DNA from: Blepharisma stoltei
Taxonomy: Eukaryota; Ciliophora; Heterotrichea; Heterotrichida; Blepharismidae
Reading direction: 5' to 3'
DNA: 64,000 nt
NCBI GenBank assembly: GCA_914767885.1
Contig: CAJZBQ010000034.1
Span: 281,001-345,000, forward strand
The notes beneath the pieces are model-generated. The model was given only the letters and a program-made list of their open reading frames with translations. It was not told the origin of the DNA and did not search any database. The position numbers and the translations under genes were made by a program. The stretch's first letter is position 1; every line of letters starts with the position of its first letter. Shown in pieces: positions 11,901 to 21,025 of this stretch.

Positions 11901-12991
11901 AAGGTTAATAGAAGTCAGAGAATTATTGATACCTGTCATAGAAGTTCCTCCAAATGAATATACAACAGATCCAACTATTGTAACTGAGCCACTATCAGTG
12001 GCTATATTATCTGTGTCTTTAAAATTTATATCAATTCTAATGACTTCATATATAAATATTTCTATTTCCACTATACAAATAAGCACCCAAAAGAGCATAC
12101 TTTTTCTCACGAGCTCAGCGTCGCTAAATTTAATTTTCAGATATCAAAAACGGAGCTTCCAGTAGTAAAGTCCTCCCCATTATTTATATATAAATACCCA
12201 TCAACTATACACAAAAAATGCTGAAACCTGCCATGAGGGTCATCACCTGGGACATCTAATGAAGTCCAACTAAGTAAATTCAAATCATAAATATAAAGCT
12301 TTGTGTCTTGCAAATTCTCAGAAAACCTGCTTAATCCTCCTCAAACATATAGCTTATTATCATAATAAGCTATTCCAGAACTTTCTACTGGCTGTGGCGG
12401 GCTCCCTGTAGATGGTTTTTTGTATCATTTGAAATCGCTCCCATCTAGTCTGCATAAATCTTACATATATAAGCTGTTATCTACAGCTGTAGGTGTTAAA
12501 CCTCCGAAAACGGCATAATAGTGCACTCCATTTCTTGTGTATTCGACATGTGCGAGATATGCTCTTGGCCCAGGATCATCTCCCTTTTTTGATAATTGTT
12601 GCCAACTGTTTTCTGTTAAGCTATAACTTCAAAAATCTCCAGCAGGCCCTGCACGTGTTCTCCCTCCGTATAAGAGAACTTGATGGTTGTCTTCATCATA
12701 AAACATTGCAGATGTGGCACGCTCGTCTGGGACTGTAGATAAATAAGGCAAAATGATACTTCATCTCATAAGTTTAAGTGAAAAAGAAGCAAGGTCGTTG
12801 GAGTAAGAGCCACCTGTTGAGAGGCCTCCAAAGTTAATTAGTTGGTCGTTCTTTGAATCGTAAACCATAGTGCCTAGGGTTGTACTTGGAGGTGGAACAC
12901 CAGTAGAAGGAAGTAAAGAAATATCTAGAGAAAGGGTTGGGATAAACAAAACCATAAGTAAAATCCATTCCATAGCTTTAAGTTGGTACAT
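8990..12991 (-). CDS. Kelch-repeat, Cys-rich, multi-membrane-segment surface protein
   Basis: After removing three 15-nt introns, two short IESs and one retroposon, the sum is exactly 1148 codons (1147 aa). N-terminal signal peptide (M-E-W-I-L-L-M-V-L-F-I-P). Then many Kelch blades (V-F-G-G, L-F-G-G, Y-G-G-R), and a Cys-rich GCC2/GCC3 or TNFR-like part (C-S-N-G-T-Y-G-K-D-C-D-P-C-P-E-G-H-Y-S; Y-C-D-N-C-P-A-G-T-F-C-P). The C-terminal part has two or three membrane helices around an extracellular-looking Cys region and ends K-R-N-K-I-I-K. Such architecture suggests a cell-surface adhesion or recognition receptor; that role is inference. It is the most interrupted gene in the window. TGA is used for Trp several times. 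Confidence 0.82.
9351..9365 (-). other. 15-nt intron
   Basis: GTAAGACCTATTTAG on the coding strand. It contains an in-frame TAA; removal joins P-T-E-E to I-N-F-E-E-S. Confidence 0.88.
10337..10691 (-). mobile_element. Retroposon-like insert, family D (355 bp), inside the Kelch gene
   Basis: The 13-bp target duplication GATAGCACTCATT lies at 10324-10336 and 10692-10704. On the minus strand the insert ends in an ATTAATTAATGTT tail. It splits codons N-E-C-Y from P-C-A-Y. Removing insert plus one repeat (368 bp) restores the frame expected downstream. The duplication contains TA, so TA-guided excision would be precise. A B-box-like GGTTCGAA near the 5' end hints at a pol III origin but is not enough to claim it. 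Confidence 0.78.
11484..11557. other. Short IES (74 bp) in the Kelch gene
   Basis: TA-bounded. It contains in-frame stops; removal joins A-N-I-W-K-V to V-D-F-S-S-S and gives the frame observed downstream. Confidence 0.82.
11755..11769 (-). other. 15-nt intron
   Basis: GTAAACTATATTTAG on the coding strand. Removal joins D-K-E-F to L-S-D-M-W-K, a Kelch blade. Confidence 0.88.
12029..12099. other. Short IES (71 bp) in the Kelch gene
   Basis: TA-bounded with in-frame stops. Removal joins S-S-W-E-K-V to N-F-K-D-T-D and supplies the frame change needed for the next exon. Confidence 0.82.
12450..12464 (-). other. 15-nt intron
   Basis: GTAAGATTTATGCAG on the coding strand. Removal of the stop-containing segment gives N-S-L-Y-I-L-D-G-S-D-F. 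Confidence 0.9.
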
Positions 12992-13354
12992 TATTAAGGT
13001 TTATAAATCAGAAGAGAGTAAAAACTAGAAGCAATGAGAAATTATTAGATAGGGAAAAACTGCTGTAATTGAATAAAGTTGAAAATAATTAAATAATAGA
13101 CTAATTTTACATTATTTGCAAGAAGCTATTATTCTATAATAGAAATCAAACCATTATTTTTATATTTAAAACTGTTTTATGCAAAAATTTACTGTTTCTA
13201 GATTTGTGCTATCAGACTAATAAGGCAATAATAGCTTCGAAAGGAGTTTATTTCAAAAAAGATATTAATATAAAAATAAGCTGCATTTATAATGGCATGC
13301 ATTTTGTTAGAGTGTATTTTTTATCCAAATTGAAATAAAATATTTCACGTTTCT
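12992..13354. other. Intergenic, no gene recognised
   Basis: AT-rich spacer between the divergent Kelch and PEX19 genes. No supported frame; the promoters of both genes must lie near here. Confidence 0.5.
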
Positions 13355-13366
13355 TCATTGTACAAA

Positions 13367-13852
13367 ATTCTGCCATCATGGCCAGCATGATGGCTTTTGG
13401 AGCGACAAAAATAAAAAATCCCAAAATTTCCGCCAGAAAAAAATAAAAAAATCGGAAGGCCACGGGGTCACAGGTGGCAGAATTCTGGGGTGGGGTGTGT
13501 CTGGGCTAACTGGCCTCTCCTTGGCCACAGACAAGAATATCGGCGGCGCAACACACAATCGAGCACTTCTTGAGGATCATTATGCTGCCTGTAAATGGTT
13601 GAGGTAGTTCCAGAAGGAGGCATTGGACGATTTCCTCATATGGATTAAGAGAGTCCTTTGCTAAAATTTTTTGGTCCCAAGCAGGTTCGGGTGAGTCTCT
13701 CCGAAAGATGTCGACGTCACCATTTTGGTGACGCTGCCAAAAAAGGGCGTTAGGTGGCCTTAACGATTAGCGCACACGAGCCTGAAGCTGGAGCTTGACT
13801 GGATCAGGGGCTGAAATAAACCCGTTTTTAACCTCTCTAACTAAACTCTCTC
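13367..13852 (+). mobile_element. Retroposon-like insert, family A copy 1 (486 bp)
   Basis: The 12-bp target duplication TCATTGTACAAA is at 13355-13366 and 13853-13864. GC-rich body, 3' tail AACCTCTCTAACTAAACTCTC. The 3' two thirds match the reverse complement of the insert at 41519-42005 (shared AAAGATGTCGACGTCA, AAGGGCGTTAGGTGGCC, TTATGCTGCCTGTAAATGG). It ends 21 bp before the PEX19 start codon. No coding capacity recognised. Confidence 0.8.
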
Positions 13853-13873
13853 TCATTGTACAAATTTCAATAA

Positions 13874-14371
13874 ATGGCAGAAAGCCCAGATAAAGCACTC
13901 GAACCAAGCTCTAAAGAAACTGAAGAGCATAAAAACGAAGAAAAAAAGACAGAAAATGCTCCTCAGGCACAAGAAAAAGACCTTGAAAGTGTTGGAGAGC
14001 TTGTCTGGGGTGATATTCCAGATATGCCAGGAATTGAAAATGCATTCGACTCACTTGTACTGGAGCTTAGAGAGGAAATTGAAAAATTGAATGAGAATTT
14101 ATTTGGAGATGAAGGAAGTGAGGAAGCTATAGGCGAGTATATGGTTGAAACAAGAGATAAGCTGAGAGAATACATTGATCAGAAAAGAAATGAACTTTCC
14201 AGTGAAGATTTAGAGTCTTATTCTAGCCAGCTAGACTTGTATTCACGCATATGCGAGGATATAGATAATAGAAGACATAAAGAAGCTATGAAATTGATTG
14301 ACAAACTGTCTGAATATGGAGAGCTGCCAGATGAGCTGAAATCGACTAAAGAAGAATGCGTGATTATGTAA
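13874..14371 (+). CDS. PEX19: Peroxin-19-like peroxisomal membrane protein receptor
   Basis: 165 aa. Charged, disordered N-terminal ~40 residues, then a helical C-terminal half. The block L-S-S-E-D-L-E-S-Y-S-S-Q-L-D-L-Y-S-R-I-C matches the PEX19 pattern (L-S-K-E-D-Y-E-x-Y-x-x-Q), followed by L-I-D-K-L-S-E-Y-G-E-L-P-D-E-L. The last four residues, C-V-I-M, form a CaaX farnesylation box, as in known PEX19. The family binds newly made peroxisomal membrane proteins and delivers them to PEX3. It is shorter than animal PEX19 (about 300 aa), as in some protists. A retroposon lies 21 bp before the ATG. Assignment rests on the C-terminal half and CaaX box. Confidence 0.75.
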   Translation: MAESPDKALEPSSKETEEHKNEEKKTENAPQAQEKDLESVGELVWGDIPDMPGIENAFDSLVLELREEIEKLNENLFGDEGSEEAIGEYMVETRDKLREYIDQKRNELSSEDLESYSSQLDLYSRICEDIDNRRHKEAMKLIDKLSEYGELPDELKSTKEECVIM

Positions 14372-14607
14372 AAAGTAACGATTTCACAACTAAAAAATTG
14401 CCTCGTTAAATTATAAATGTGTGAAATAAGAGTAATTGCTAGTTTTTCATTTTTTTATTGTTTTCTCCAATTTTTAACTGAAGGCAATTGCTTCATCTTA
14501 TACCTTCAAAACACCTCTATAGCAATAAATTAAAATTTGATTCTCTAATGGCTTAAATATCTTCAACTAAAAATGGTCTAATTAAACAAAGACTAACAAT
14601 TTTCTTA

Positions 14608-14846
14608 CTCAACTGGGAAGAATATATAAATTTTATATAAATAATTTTAAACCACAAAATATTTGAAAGGGAAAATTAATTTAGTTTATAAATTCAATTG
14701 AATTAGCCAGAGATTTCATTTTAATAATTATTATTTTTCATCAAAATTAATTTAAAAAAATTCTATGTAATTTTTTTCCCATAAATAATAAGTTTTTTCG
14801 CCAAAAATAAGGACTTTTCCAATAGATTTACTTGCTCACTGAAGAG
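14608..14846 (-). mobile_element. Family I MITE remnant
   Basis: Strongly decayed, but the landmarks are recognisable in order: TAGCCAGAGATTTCATTTTA, CGCCAAAAATAAGGACTTTTCC, TTGCTCACTGAAGAG. It occupies most of the spacer between PEX19 and the GTPase gene. Confidence 0.55.
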
Positions 14847-14869
14847 TTAATATTTTATTCCACGTTAAT

Positions 14870-15496
14870 TTAAAATTTTTTCAGTAAAGATTGACTCAAA
14901 ACCTTTAACAGTTGATCCAAGTTTTTCTTGGATTTTGCGCTAATCTCGAAATAGATTGCGTTAAGCTCATTGGCTTTATTGGCAGCTTGTTCATACGAAA
15001 CTTCTCGCTGATAAATTGTATCAGTTTTGGTTCCAACAAGGAAGACCATCACGTTTTCCAAAGAACACAAAGACGCGCACCCTTGGATTTGGTTAAAAGA
15101 CTGCATAGAATTTGTATCAAAAAGTATCAACACGGCTTGAGAAACTCCAATCCATGGAGTCGCAAAAGACTGGAAATAATTATTTCCTGTGAGATCTAAA
15201 AAGAAGAGTCTTATTTGTTTTCGCTTAGTCGCAGAACACAGTGTAGTTTGAATTTCCTGTGTCATTGTGGGCTGGTGCTTTTCTATGAATACGTCTTTTG
15301 TGAGTCTTGATACTAGAGATGTTTTTCCTACTTGTGTGCAGCCGATTACGGCGATAAAGAAACCTGATTTTGATTTGTCCATGCGATTGGAATTTTGGGA
15401 CACTTCCTTTAAAATTATCATTTTCCATTTTTCTGAGAGAGCCTTAAACTTAACGTTTAAAATCTTATGAGGTATCATGAATGTGTGAGCTTTCAT
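14870..15496 (-). CDS. Divergent Ras/Rab-like small GTPase
   Basis: Up to 208 aa from the first ATG; M-D-K-S-K-S-G-F-F, 38 codons later, is an equally good start and would give a typical-sized GTPase. P-loop G-C-T-Q-V-G-K-T-S; switch II region D-L-T-G-N-N in place of D-T-A-G-Q-E, so the catalytic Gln is missing; G-T-K-T-D in place of N-K-x-D; E-I-S-A-K-S as G5. It ends K-K-F with no C-terminal cysteine, so no prenyl anchor is visible. GTP binding is likely, but hydrolysis by the standard mechanism is doubtful. The subfamily cannot be named. Confidence 0.75.
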   Translation of the reverse strand: MKAHTFMIPHKILNVKFKALSEKWKMIILKEVSQNSNRMDKSKSGFFIAVIGCTQVGKTSLVSRLTKDVFIEKHQPTMTQEIQTTLCSATKRKQIRLFFLDLTGNNYFQSFATPWIGVSQAVLILFDTNSMQSFNQIQGCASLCSLENVMVFLVGTKTDTIYQREVSYEQAANKANELNAIYFEISAKSKKNLDQLLKVLSQSLLKKF

Positions 15497-15672
15497 GACC
15501 TTTTGGCTGATTATTGAAAAATGATTTAATTGAGTAGGAATAATATTTTATGGTGTATTTCATAATTAGATAGTTTATCTCTCAAATAAATTACTAAAAG
15601 TATTTTTGAGTAATTTCATAGAGAGCCTCTATATTAAATTTTAAGTTTTATCAAGTTTGTTAATGATGATTT

Positions 15673-16083
15673 TTATCTAAGGGCTTGCACAATTTCACTT
15701 TCTTCAACTTCAGAAACAGAGCAAGCTTGAACTTCTCGATGAATTCCTGAAAATCTCCTCTTCAAATTTTCCTTTGTCGAAGCATAGATCATTTTGTTCT
15801 TGACTATAGAGTTGTCAGGAGACCAGTGGATGAAAACAATTTTGTTTGATGTAATTCCATCATCTTTTCTAAATTCGTAGTCATAAACTACGAAGCGAGG
15901 CTCATTATGTGGAAGACTGCTTACAAAATCTTGATAAGTTGATGCCAAATCTCCAACTCTCTCTACGATAACTTGTGACTCTCCTTCGACTTTGAAAATG
16001 ACGAATCTAATATCTTTAGTCAGCTTTAAGCGATTGAAAGCATTGACACAAGCATCATCAACATTAAGGTTAGCGTCCACCAT
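15673..16083 (-). CDS. ADF/cofilin, copy 1
   Basis: 136 aa, the usual size for the family. Typical N-terminus D-D-A-C-V-N-A-F-N-R-L-K-L; central Y-D-Y-E-F; actin-binding region I-V-F-I-H-W-S-P-D-N-S; K-N-K-M-I-Y-A-S-T-K-E-N-L-K-R-R-F. It severs and depolymerises actin filaments in the cytoplasm. It sits 214 bp downstream of a second family member on the same strand. Uninterrupted by IES or intron. Confidence 0.92.
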   Translation of the reverse strand: MVDANLNVDDACVNAFNRLKLTKDIRFVIFKVEGESQVIVERVGDLASTYQDFVSSLPHNEPRFVVYDYEFRKDDGITSNKIVFIHWSPDNSIVKNKMIYASTKENLKRRFSGIHREVQACSVSEVEESEIVQALR

Positions 16084-16297
16084 TTTATCGCCAGATATTC
16101 TAGTCTAAGAAAAGGAATATAGCTTAACATATTTAAAATAAAATAATAATTAATAGGTATTTTGTCCAAAACTAAGCAATATGCTAATCCTTGGATATTT
16201 AAAAAAATAGCCTTATCATCGGAAATGAAATAATGAAACTTTATTCTTACTATTGAATGATAAAAATATTAAAAAATTGAAGTATATATTTTATTAA

Positions 16298-16684
16298 TTA
16301 AAAAATCGTCTGAAGTGGGAAAGCTCTAAGGTCAGATACAGTTGTAGCTGTAAAAGCTTTCTCAACTTTAAACCTGTTCTTAAGTGATGCAAGATTTGAC
16401 ACAACCTTAAGCTTATCTTCAACCGTTCCATAATCAGGCAACCACATAAACAGTACAGTAGAATTGACTGATTCTGTTTTGTTAAATGCATAAATGCCAT
16501 AGCATGGCTGAGATGTTCTTAGCTTGCTAATAAATTCCAAATAGTCTGCAGTTTGCCTGTTCCCCGTATCTTTAAGAATAACTTCAGACCCAGTTGGATC
16601 AATACCCAATAGAATGTATTTCAATCTGCCATTCTTCAAATCATTTATCGCGTTCAAACAATCAACTGATTCCTTGTAAGCCAT
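16298..16684 (-). CDS. ADF/cofilin, copy 2 (divergent)
   Basis: 128 aa. N-terminus A-Y-K-E-S-V-D-C-L-N-A-I-N-D-L-K matches the cofilin start; S-T-V-L-F-M-W-L-P-D-Y-G-T-V-E-D-K-L-K-V is the cofilin core with W-L-P-D instead of W-S-P-D; then A-S-L-K-N-R-F-K-V. It diverges from copy 1 over most positions, so the tandem duplication is old. It lacks the extended N-terminal M-V-D-A of copy 1. Actin binding is expected. Confidence 0.87.
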   Translation of the reverse strand: MAYKESVDCLNAINDLKNGRLKYILLGIDPTGSEVILKDTGNRQTADYLEFISKLRTSQPCYGIYAFNKTESVNSTVLFMWLPDYGTVEDKLKVVSNLASLKNRFKVEKAFTATTVSDLRAFPLQTIF

Positions 16685-17347
16685 TTTTATATCGAATTTC
16701 CAGAATTCAAAATTTCCATTTCATTTTGAGTATCTATGCGAGTTCACGCTTATCCAATGCAAAGAAAACTCAAATTAATTAAGTTACTTTGTTTTTTTTG
16801 TTGGAATTAATATTTATAACTGTATATGCAATAATAATGTGAGGTAGTGCTATAAATAATTATCTTTTATGTGTTTTAGTTAATTAATGTATTATATAAA
16901 TATTAAACAGAGAATGAAACTAAAAGAATTTATTTTCAAAGATTCTTTGATTCATAATTATGGCTAAAAAAGGTATGCCATTTTGCCCTAAGATTTTTAT
17001 AGCATAAAACTCTGCCTATAATTATTGTAATTGGCTTGATAGATGTGCCAGAGTACCTTTAATCTATTAAATGTTATAAACTGTTTTTTATTTCAAGTCT
17101 TAAAGAAATTTTATAATCACATATATCTTCAAGCAAAGGCTTTAGATTTTTCGAAGCACATATGCAATATTTAAACAAGAATTTAAGTATTTAAGCTTAA
17201 AAAGTCAAAATCTGCCTAAACTAAACCTATTTTTAATAAATTTTACATAAAAATGCTAAAACAAAATACATCGTTAATGCCATATTCTAGAATCTTCTAT
17301 CGACTTTAAAATAAAATATCCTATAAGCCCCTAATAATTTATAAAGC
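16685..17347. other. Intergenic, no gene recognised
   Basis: AT-rich spacer between the divergent cofilin and RING genes; no supported frame, RNA gene or repeat. Confidence 0.5.
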
Positions 17348-17959
17348 ATGATTTCAGAATACCACATGACTCAATATTGGTGCCATTCCTGCCGCCGTCC
17401 TTATTTACAAAACTCTTCAAGTGATTCTTTTCACTGTGCAAGATGCCATTCAGAATTGGTCGAAGAAATTCAAAATGACGACCATCCTAGAAATTTCGTC
17501 CCAGAATTTGTAACTCCGAATTCTGAGCCTCAACGACCCCCATTAAATTTCACAACAAATACATTAAGAATTATAAGACAAATGCCAGATGGGAACATAA
17601 TAATTACAGAAAGAGCAATGCCTCAGCCCAACTTCTTTTTTTTCGAAGCTCCAAATCCAGGAATAGAAATAGCTGATTTCATGAACCTTTTAGGTCAGCT
17701 AAATCAAGGGAGACAAGGCCCTCCACCTGCAAGTGAATATATCATAAATTCTCTTCCTATTCTTAAAGGTTCTGAAGTTTCAGGAGAATGCTCTATTTGC
17801 CAAGACTCATTTAAGCCTAACGACCAAATCAGAAGGATGCCTTGTCAGCATAATTTTCACAATGACTGCATTGTGAGGTGGCTTAGAATTCGAAATAACT
17901 GTCCAACTTGTCGAAGTTCAGTAGAAAATCCCCAAAATTCGACATCATCTTGTATTTAA
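17348..17959 (+). CDS. RING-H2 ubiquitin ligase of the RNF115/RNF126 type
   Basis: 203 aa. An N-terminal zinc ribbon (Y-W-C-H-S-C-R-R-P ... F-H-C-A-R-C-H-S) recalls the BCA2/RNF126 zinc finger. The C-terminal RING-H2 has C-S-I-C ... C-Q-H-N-F-H-N-D-C-I-V-R-W-L ... C-P-T-C, all eight ligands present. Low-complexity linker between. Expected to be an E3 ligase acting on ubiquitin-binding clients; the substrate is unknown. No interruption. Confidence 0.85.
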   Translation: MISEYHMTQYWCHSCRRPYLQNSSSDSFHCARCHSELVEEIQNDDHPRNFVPEFVTPNSEPQRPPLNFTTNTLRIIRQMPDGNIIITERAMPQPNFFFFEAPNPGIEIADFMNLLGQLNQGRQGPPPASEYIINSLPILKGSEVSGECSICQDSFKPNDQIRRMPCQHNFHNDCIVRWLRIRNNCPTCRSSVENPQNSTSSCI

Positions 17960-18022
17960 TAATTAATTTCAAAAATCACGTTAAAATAGTTTACTGAATT
18001 TAGTCATATGCATAATAAGGAT

Positions 18023-18493
18023 TTAAGCTTCTATAGTGTGTAATGTATTAGCAAGCTGAAAACCTTTTGTGTTTCCGCCACAGGAATTTTCGAATGGGCA
18101 TTCGTTTTGACTGGCTTTTTCAGAAAAATCAAAGTGCCTGGCGCTTGAACAAAGTGCCCTAATAAACATTGTTGGAGTTACTAAATCTTCAATTTCTTCT
18201 AAGTCACTTGATCTGGTTGATGATGGGCATGAAGTCGCAGAATCTTCTCTTGCATCGTATAGAGAGCAAAGAATATTGGATGCGTCATCAATTTCAGTTT
18301 CTATTTTACATACGTTATTGCTGCTATGTTTAGTCTCGTTTGGATCGGATTTTTCTTCGTCTGAACTTCACCTTTCATTTGGCGTTTCTGATTTGAGTCT
18401 CCACTCAGAGGTGGAATAATTCAACAGCTCACCCATAAGCTCATGGTTCTGTAAAACCTCCTTTATGGACCCATTGAACCTTTCATCGTCCAT
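18023..18493 (-). CDS. Small acidic Ser-rich protein, unknown
   Basis: 156 aa, open only with TGA as Trp (N-E-R-W-S-S-D-E-E-K). Start M-D-D-E-R-F-N-G-S-I-K-E, stop TAA. Acidic and Ser-rich, with a cluster S-C-P-S-S-T-R-S-S-D-L-E-E-I-E-D; no recognised domain. It lies about 120 bp downstream of the Myb gene on the same strand and could be a separate regulator or unlinked. Confidence 0.6.
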
Positions 18494-18613
18494 ACTGAAC
18501 CGATTAAAGTTTCTAAGCAAGCAAAATTTTTGCACCGCAACAAAGGGAAATTAATTTTTTTATTATTTTTATTAAATTTGATTATCACTTTGTATTTACA
18601 GATCAATTTATAA

Positions 18614-19471
18614 CTACTCAAAATCTCTTTCCTGATATCAAATAAACAGTACTAAATACTTCTTTATCAATTCATCCAATTGTCTCTTCTCTTCACAATT
18701 TCTATCAGTAACTATTTCATTCAATTTTTCACCTTGCAGCGCTATCTCTAACAATCCAGTTTTTATTCTCATCCCCATTCTCTAAGTATTTCTCTCAATC
18801 TTTGTTTAAATTCTTCTTTAATCTGTCAGCCTCACACTCCGAAATTGCATGCTCTTTGTCTTCCGTAGCCGATCTACATATTGGTCATGCATTTAGAATA
18901 ATTAGCATTACATTATTCATTAATTATATATACTAATTGCCCGAGAATGGCGCTATTTGCGCCACTCTCTGGCAATACGGAAAATCTTTCCCGTGTGGAG
19001 CCGATCCTCGGGCAATTTCTATATCAAAATATTTCTATAAAAATAAAATTGATCGCTTAGATAGCAATATATTGCTTTCTAACATAGGAGAGAGTAAGCT
19101 TTTTTCCGAAGGGTGCTGTAGAAGTGGTTTTTGATGGAGTTATCAGACCTTCCTGGCAAGTAAGAAGCTATTTCTGACCACTTGTTTCCCAGTATCCTTT
19201 GGTACTTGAAAATAATATTTTCTTCTTCTTTGGTCCAGGAGTTCTTATTTATCTCTGGGTTGAGGTGGTTATGCCATCTTTCTCTGCACTGTTTTCCGGT
19301 TCTAGATTTAGAGTGTCTGTCTTTTGAGGGAACCCTTTCAGATAACAGTTGAGCTATGAACGACCATCGCTTTGTACCGTATTCAAGTACCAGCTCTCGG
19401 ATTATGTCATCTTCCTATTTAGTGGTTACATCTTGAGACCATGCTCTTCGTCTACTTGGCGACATTTTCAT
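18614..19471 (-). CDS. R2R3-type Myb DNA-binding protein
   Basis: Starts [11 protein letters not shown]. One 15-nt intron at 19415-19429 restores W-S-Q-D-E-D-D-I-I. R2 reads [14 protein letters not shown] and, after a basic insert (K-D-R-H-S-K-S), [17 protein letters not shown]3 reads [10 protein letters not shown] ... [24 protein letters not shown]. An IES at 18881-19086 follows, joining S-L-L-C to R-S-A-T-E-D-K-E. Near 18760 the frame seems to need a one-base shift at a GGGG run to reach a coding-like tail ending at 18614; unshifted, it stops at 18702. The family binds YAAC-type sites in the nucleus. Confidence 0.78.
18881..19086. other. IES (206 bp) in the Myb gene, with a short palindromic element
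   Basis: Bounded by the repeat ACATA (TATGT on the coding strand) at 18876-18880 and 19082-19086. Removal keeps the Myb frame open. It encloses an ~85-bp inverted-repeat element with ATTGCCCGAG ... CTCGGGCAAT ends at about 18937-19019. Confidence 0.75.
19415..19429 (-). other. 15-nt intron
   Basis: GTAACCACTAAATAG on the coding strand. It contains the only in-frame stop of the Myb repeat; removal restores the W-x-x-x-E-D spacing. Confidence 0.9.
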
Positions 19472-19759
19472 AATAAGATATGCTAAATTGTGGGAAAATT
19501 ATTTAGATAATGATAAGGATTAGGAGAAAAAATAAAAAGTAATTAATGTGTATTATAAAAATTTTAGATTTAAATAAAGAAAACCTTGAATTTTTAAAAT
19601 AGGCATAACTTTATTATATTTTTCTTTTTTATTTCTTATTTAAAGAAGAAACTCGTTGGTATTCTGCCTTTGCAATGTTTTTTATTGGTTTTGAATAAAG
19701 TAAATTTAATAAATAATTCTAATCATTATTAATTCTTTTAAAATTAAAAAAATTATTTA

Positions 19760-20139
19760 CTCCCCCCCCTCCCTCCGTGAGTGAACAAAACCATTAGAAA
19801 AATCCCTATTTTTTGTTCAAAAACCCACCCTCCATGAGTGAACAAAAATTTTTTTAATACAAAATTTTTTATGGAAAAAAGTTTTAATATATAAATGATA
19901 ATTAGTATAATGAAATATAGAGCTAATTCTGTTTAATTTTAAACGAATTGCTTTTTAAAGTATAAATTTTGCAAATTGAATTAATATTTGCTTTCCAATT
20001 TTTGCGAATTAGGATTTTTTTTAAATTTCGAAAAAAAATATTTTTTATAAAATTTATATATAATTTTTTTTAAACAAAAAAAAATTAACCCCCCTCCCGT
20101 GAGTGAACAAAATTTTTTTGTTCACTCACGGAGGGGGAG
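19760..20139 (+). mobile_element. Family I MITE (380 bp), intergenic
   Basis: Full element: direct-repeat end at left (CTCCGTGAGTGAACAAAA twice within the first ~95 bp), AT-rich core, hairpin end at right (GTGAGTGAACAAAA ... TTTTGTTCACTCAC). It lies between the Myb and ARPC4 genes. Confidence 0.9.
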
Positions 20140-20288
20140 TTAGGGCATTTGAATTAGAACATTTAAAATAAATCAAGCCAAACGATGCCAAACAATTAAT
20201 TAATATACATTTACTGTGCGGATAATTCATATAAATATATTTATAATTTAAAATTAATGTTTATACAGTTGAACTATTTCCATTTATT

Positions 20289-20801
20289 ATGCTAAAATCT
20301 CTTGAAGACTATCTCATAGAAATCAGCACAGCTCTCGACTCCGCCTTAAATATCAGAAATTTCCCATCACAGCACGAAGAAAGGCATAATAAGCCAGAAG
20401 TTGAAACAAGAAAATCAAAAGAACTTCTATTGCCTCCCATAGTTCTTACAAGATCCAAATATGAAGAAACTTTAATTGAGCCTTCAATAAACTCAACTAG
20501 AGTTTCTTTAAGGTTCAAAAAGGTTGATGATCTAGACAGGCTTCTTTCTTCTATGTTCATGCGATTTTTGACTCTCAGAGCTGAACAATTTCTTATTATG
20601 AGAAGAGTGCCTATAGAAGGATATGACATCAGCTTCTTGATTATTCATACTCATATGGAGCAGCTTTACAGAGAAAAACTGATTGAATTTATTGTTACTT
20701 TTTTGAAAGAAATTGAAAAAGAAATCAATGAAATGAAGTTGTCTGTGAACTCGAGATTAAGAATGGCAGCAACCCAATTTGTAGCTAGCATCGTAAAATA
20801 A
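20289..20801 (+). CDS. ARPC4: Arp2/3 complex subunit 4
   Basis: 170 aa, the usual length. Family blocks: E-E-R-H-N-K-P-E-V-E, S-K-E-L-L-L-P-P, L-I-E-P-S-I-N-S-T-R-V-S, F-M-R-F-L-T-L-R-A-E-Q-F, E-G-Y-D-I-S-F-L-I, E-M-K-L-S-V-N-S-R. It is a core subunit of the Arp2/3 complex, which nucleates branched actin. Uninterrupted. It begins 149 bp after a MITE and is close to the two ADF/cofilins that act on the same filaments, though nothing suggests co-regulation. Confidence 0.96.
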   Translation: MLKSLEDYLIEISTALDSALNIRNFPSQHEERHNKPEVETRKSKELLLPPIVLTRSKYEETLIEPSINSTRVSLRFKKVDDLDRLLSSMFMRFLTLRAEQFLIMRRVPIEGYDISFLIIHTHMEQLYREKLIEFIVTFLKEIEKEINEMKLSVNSRLRMAATQFVASIVK

Positions 20802-21025
20802 CTTAATTAACTTTCATTAATTAGGATCTATTTAAAAACTAGCTGGAATTAATAACTAAATGCATATTAATCGATTCATAAAGCAGATAATTTATTAGCG
20901 AAACTGATATGGTTTAATCAAAATGATTTTATTATTAGGAGCTTAACTCTTAGAATAATTTTAAATATAATTCTTTTTATTAGAAAAAAAAAATAATAAA
21001 AAAATAGCCACTTGAAGAGTGAGGA

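Noticed and set aside
13376-13558. Open frame in the family A retroposon
   Set aside because: Not conserved in the second copy at 41519-42005, so it is not a shared protein.
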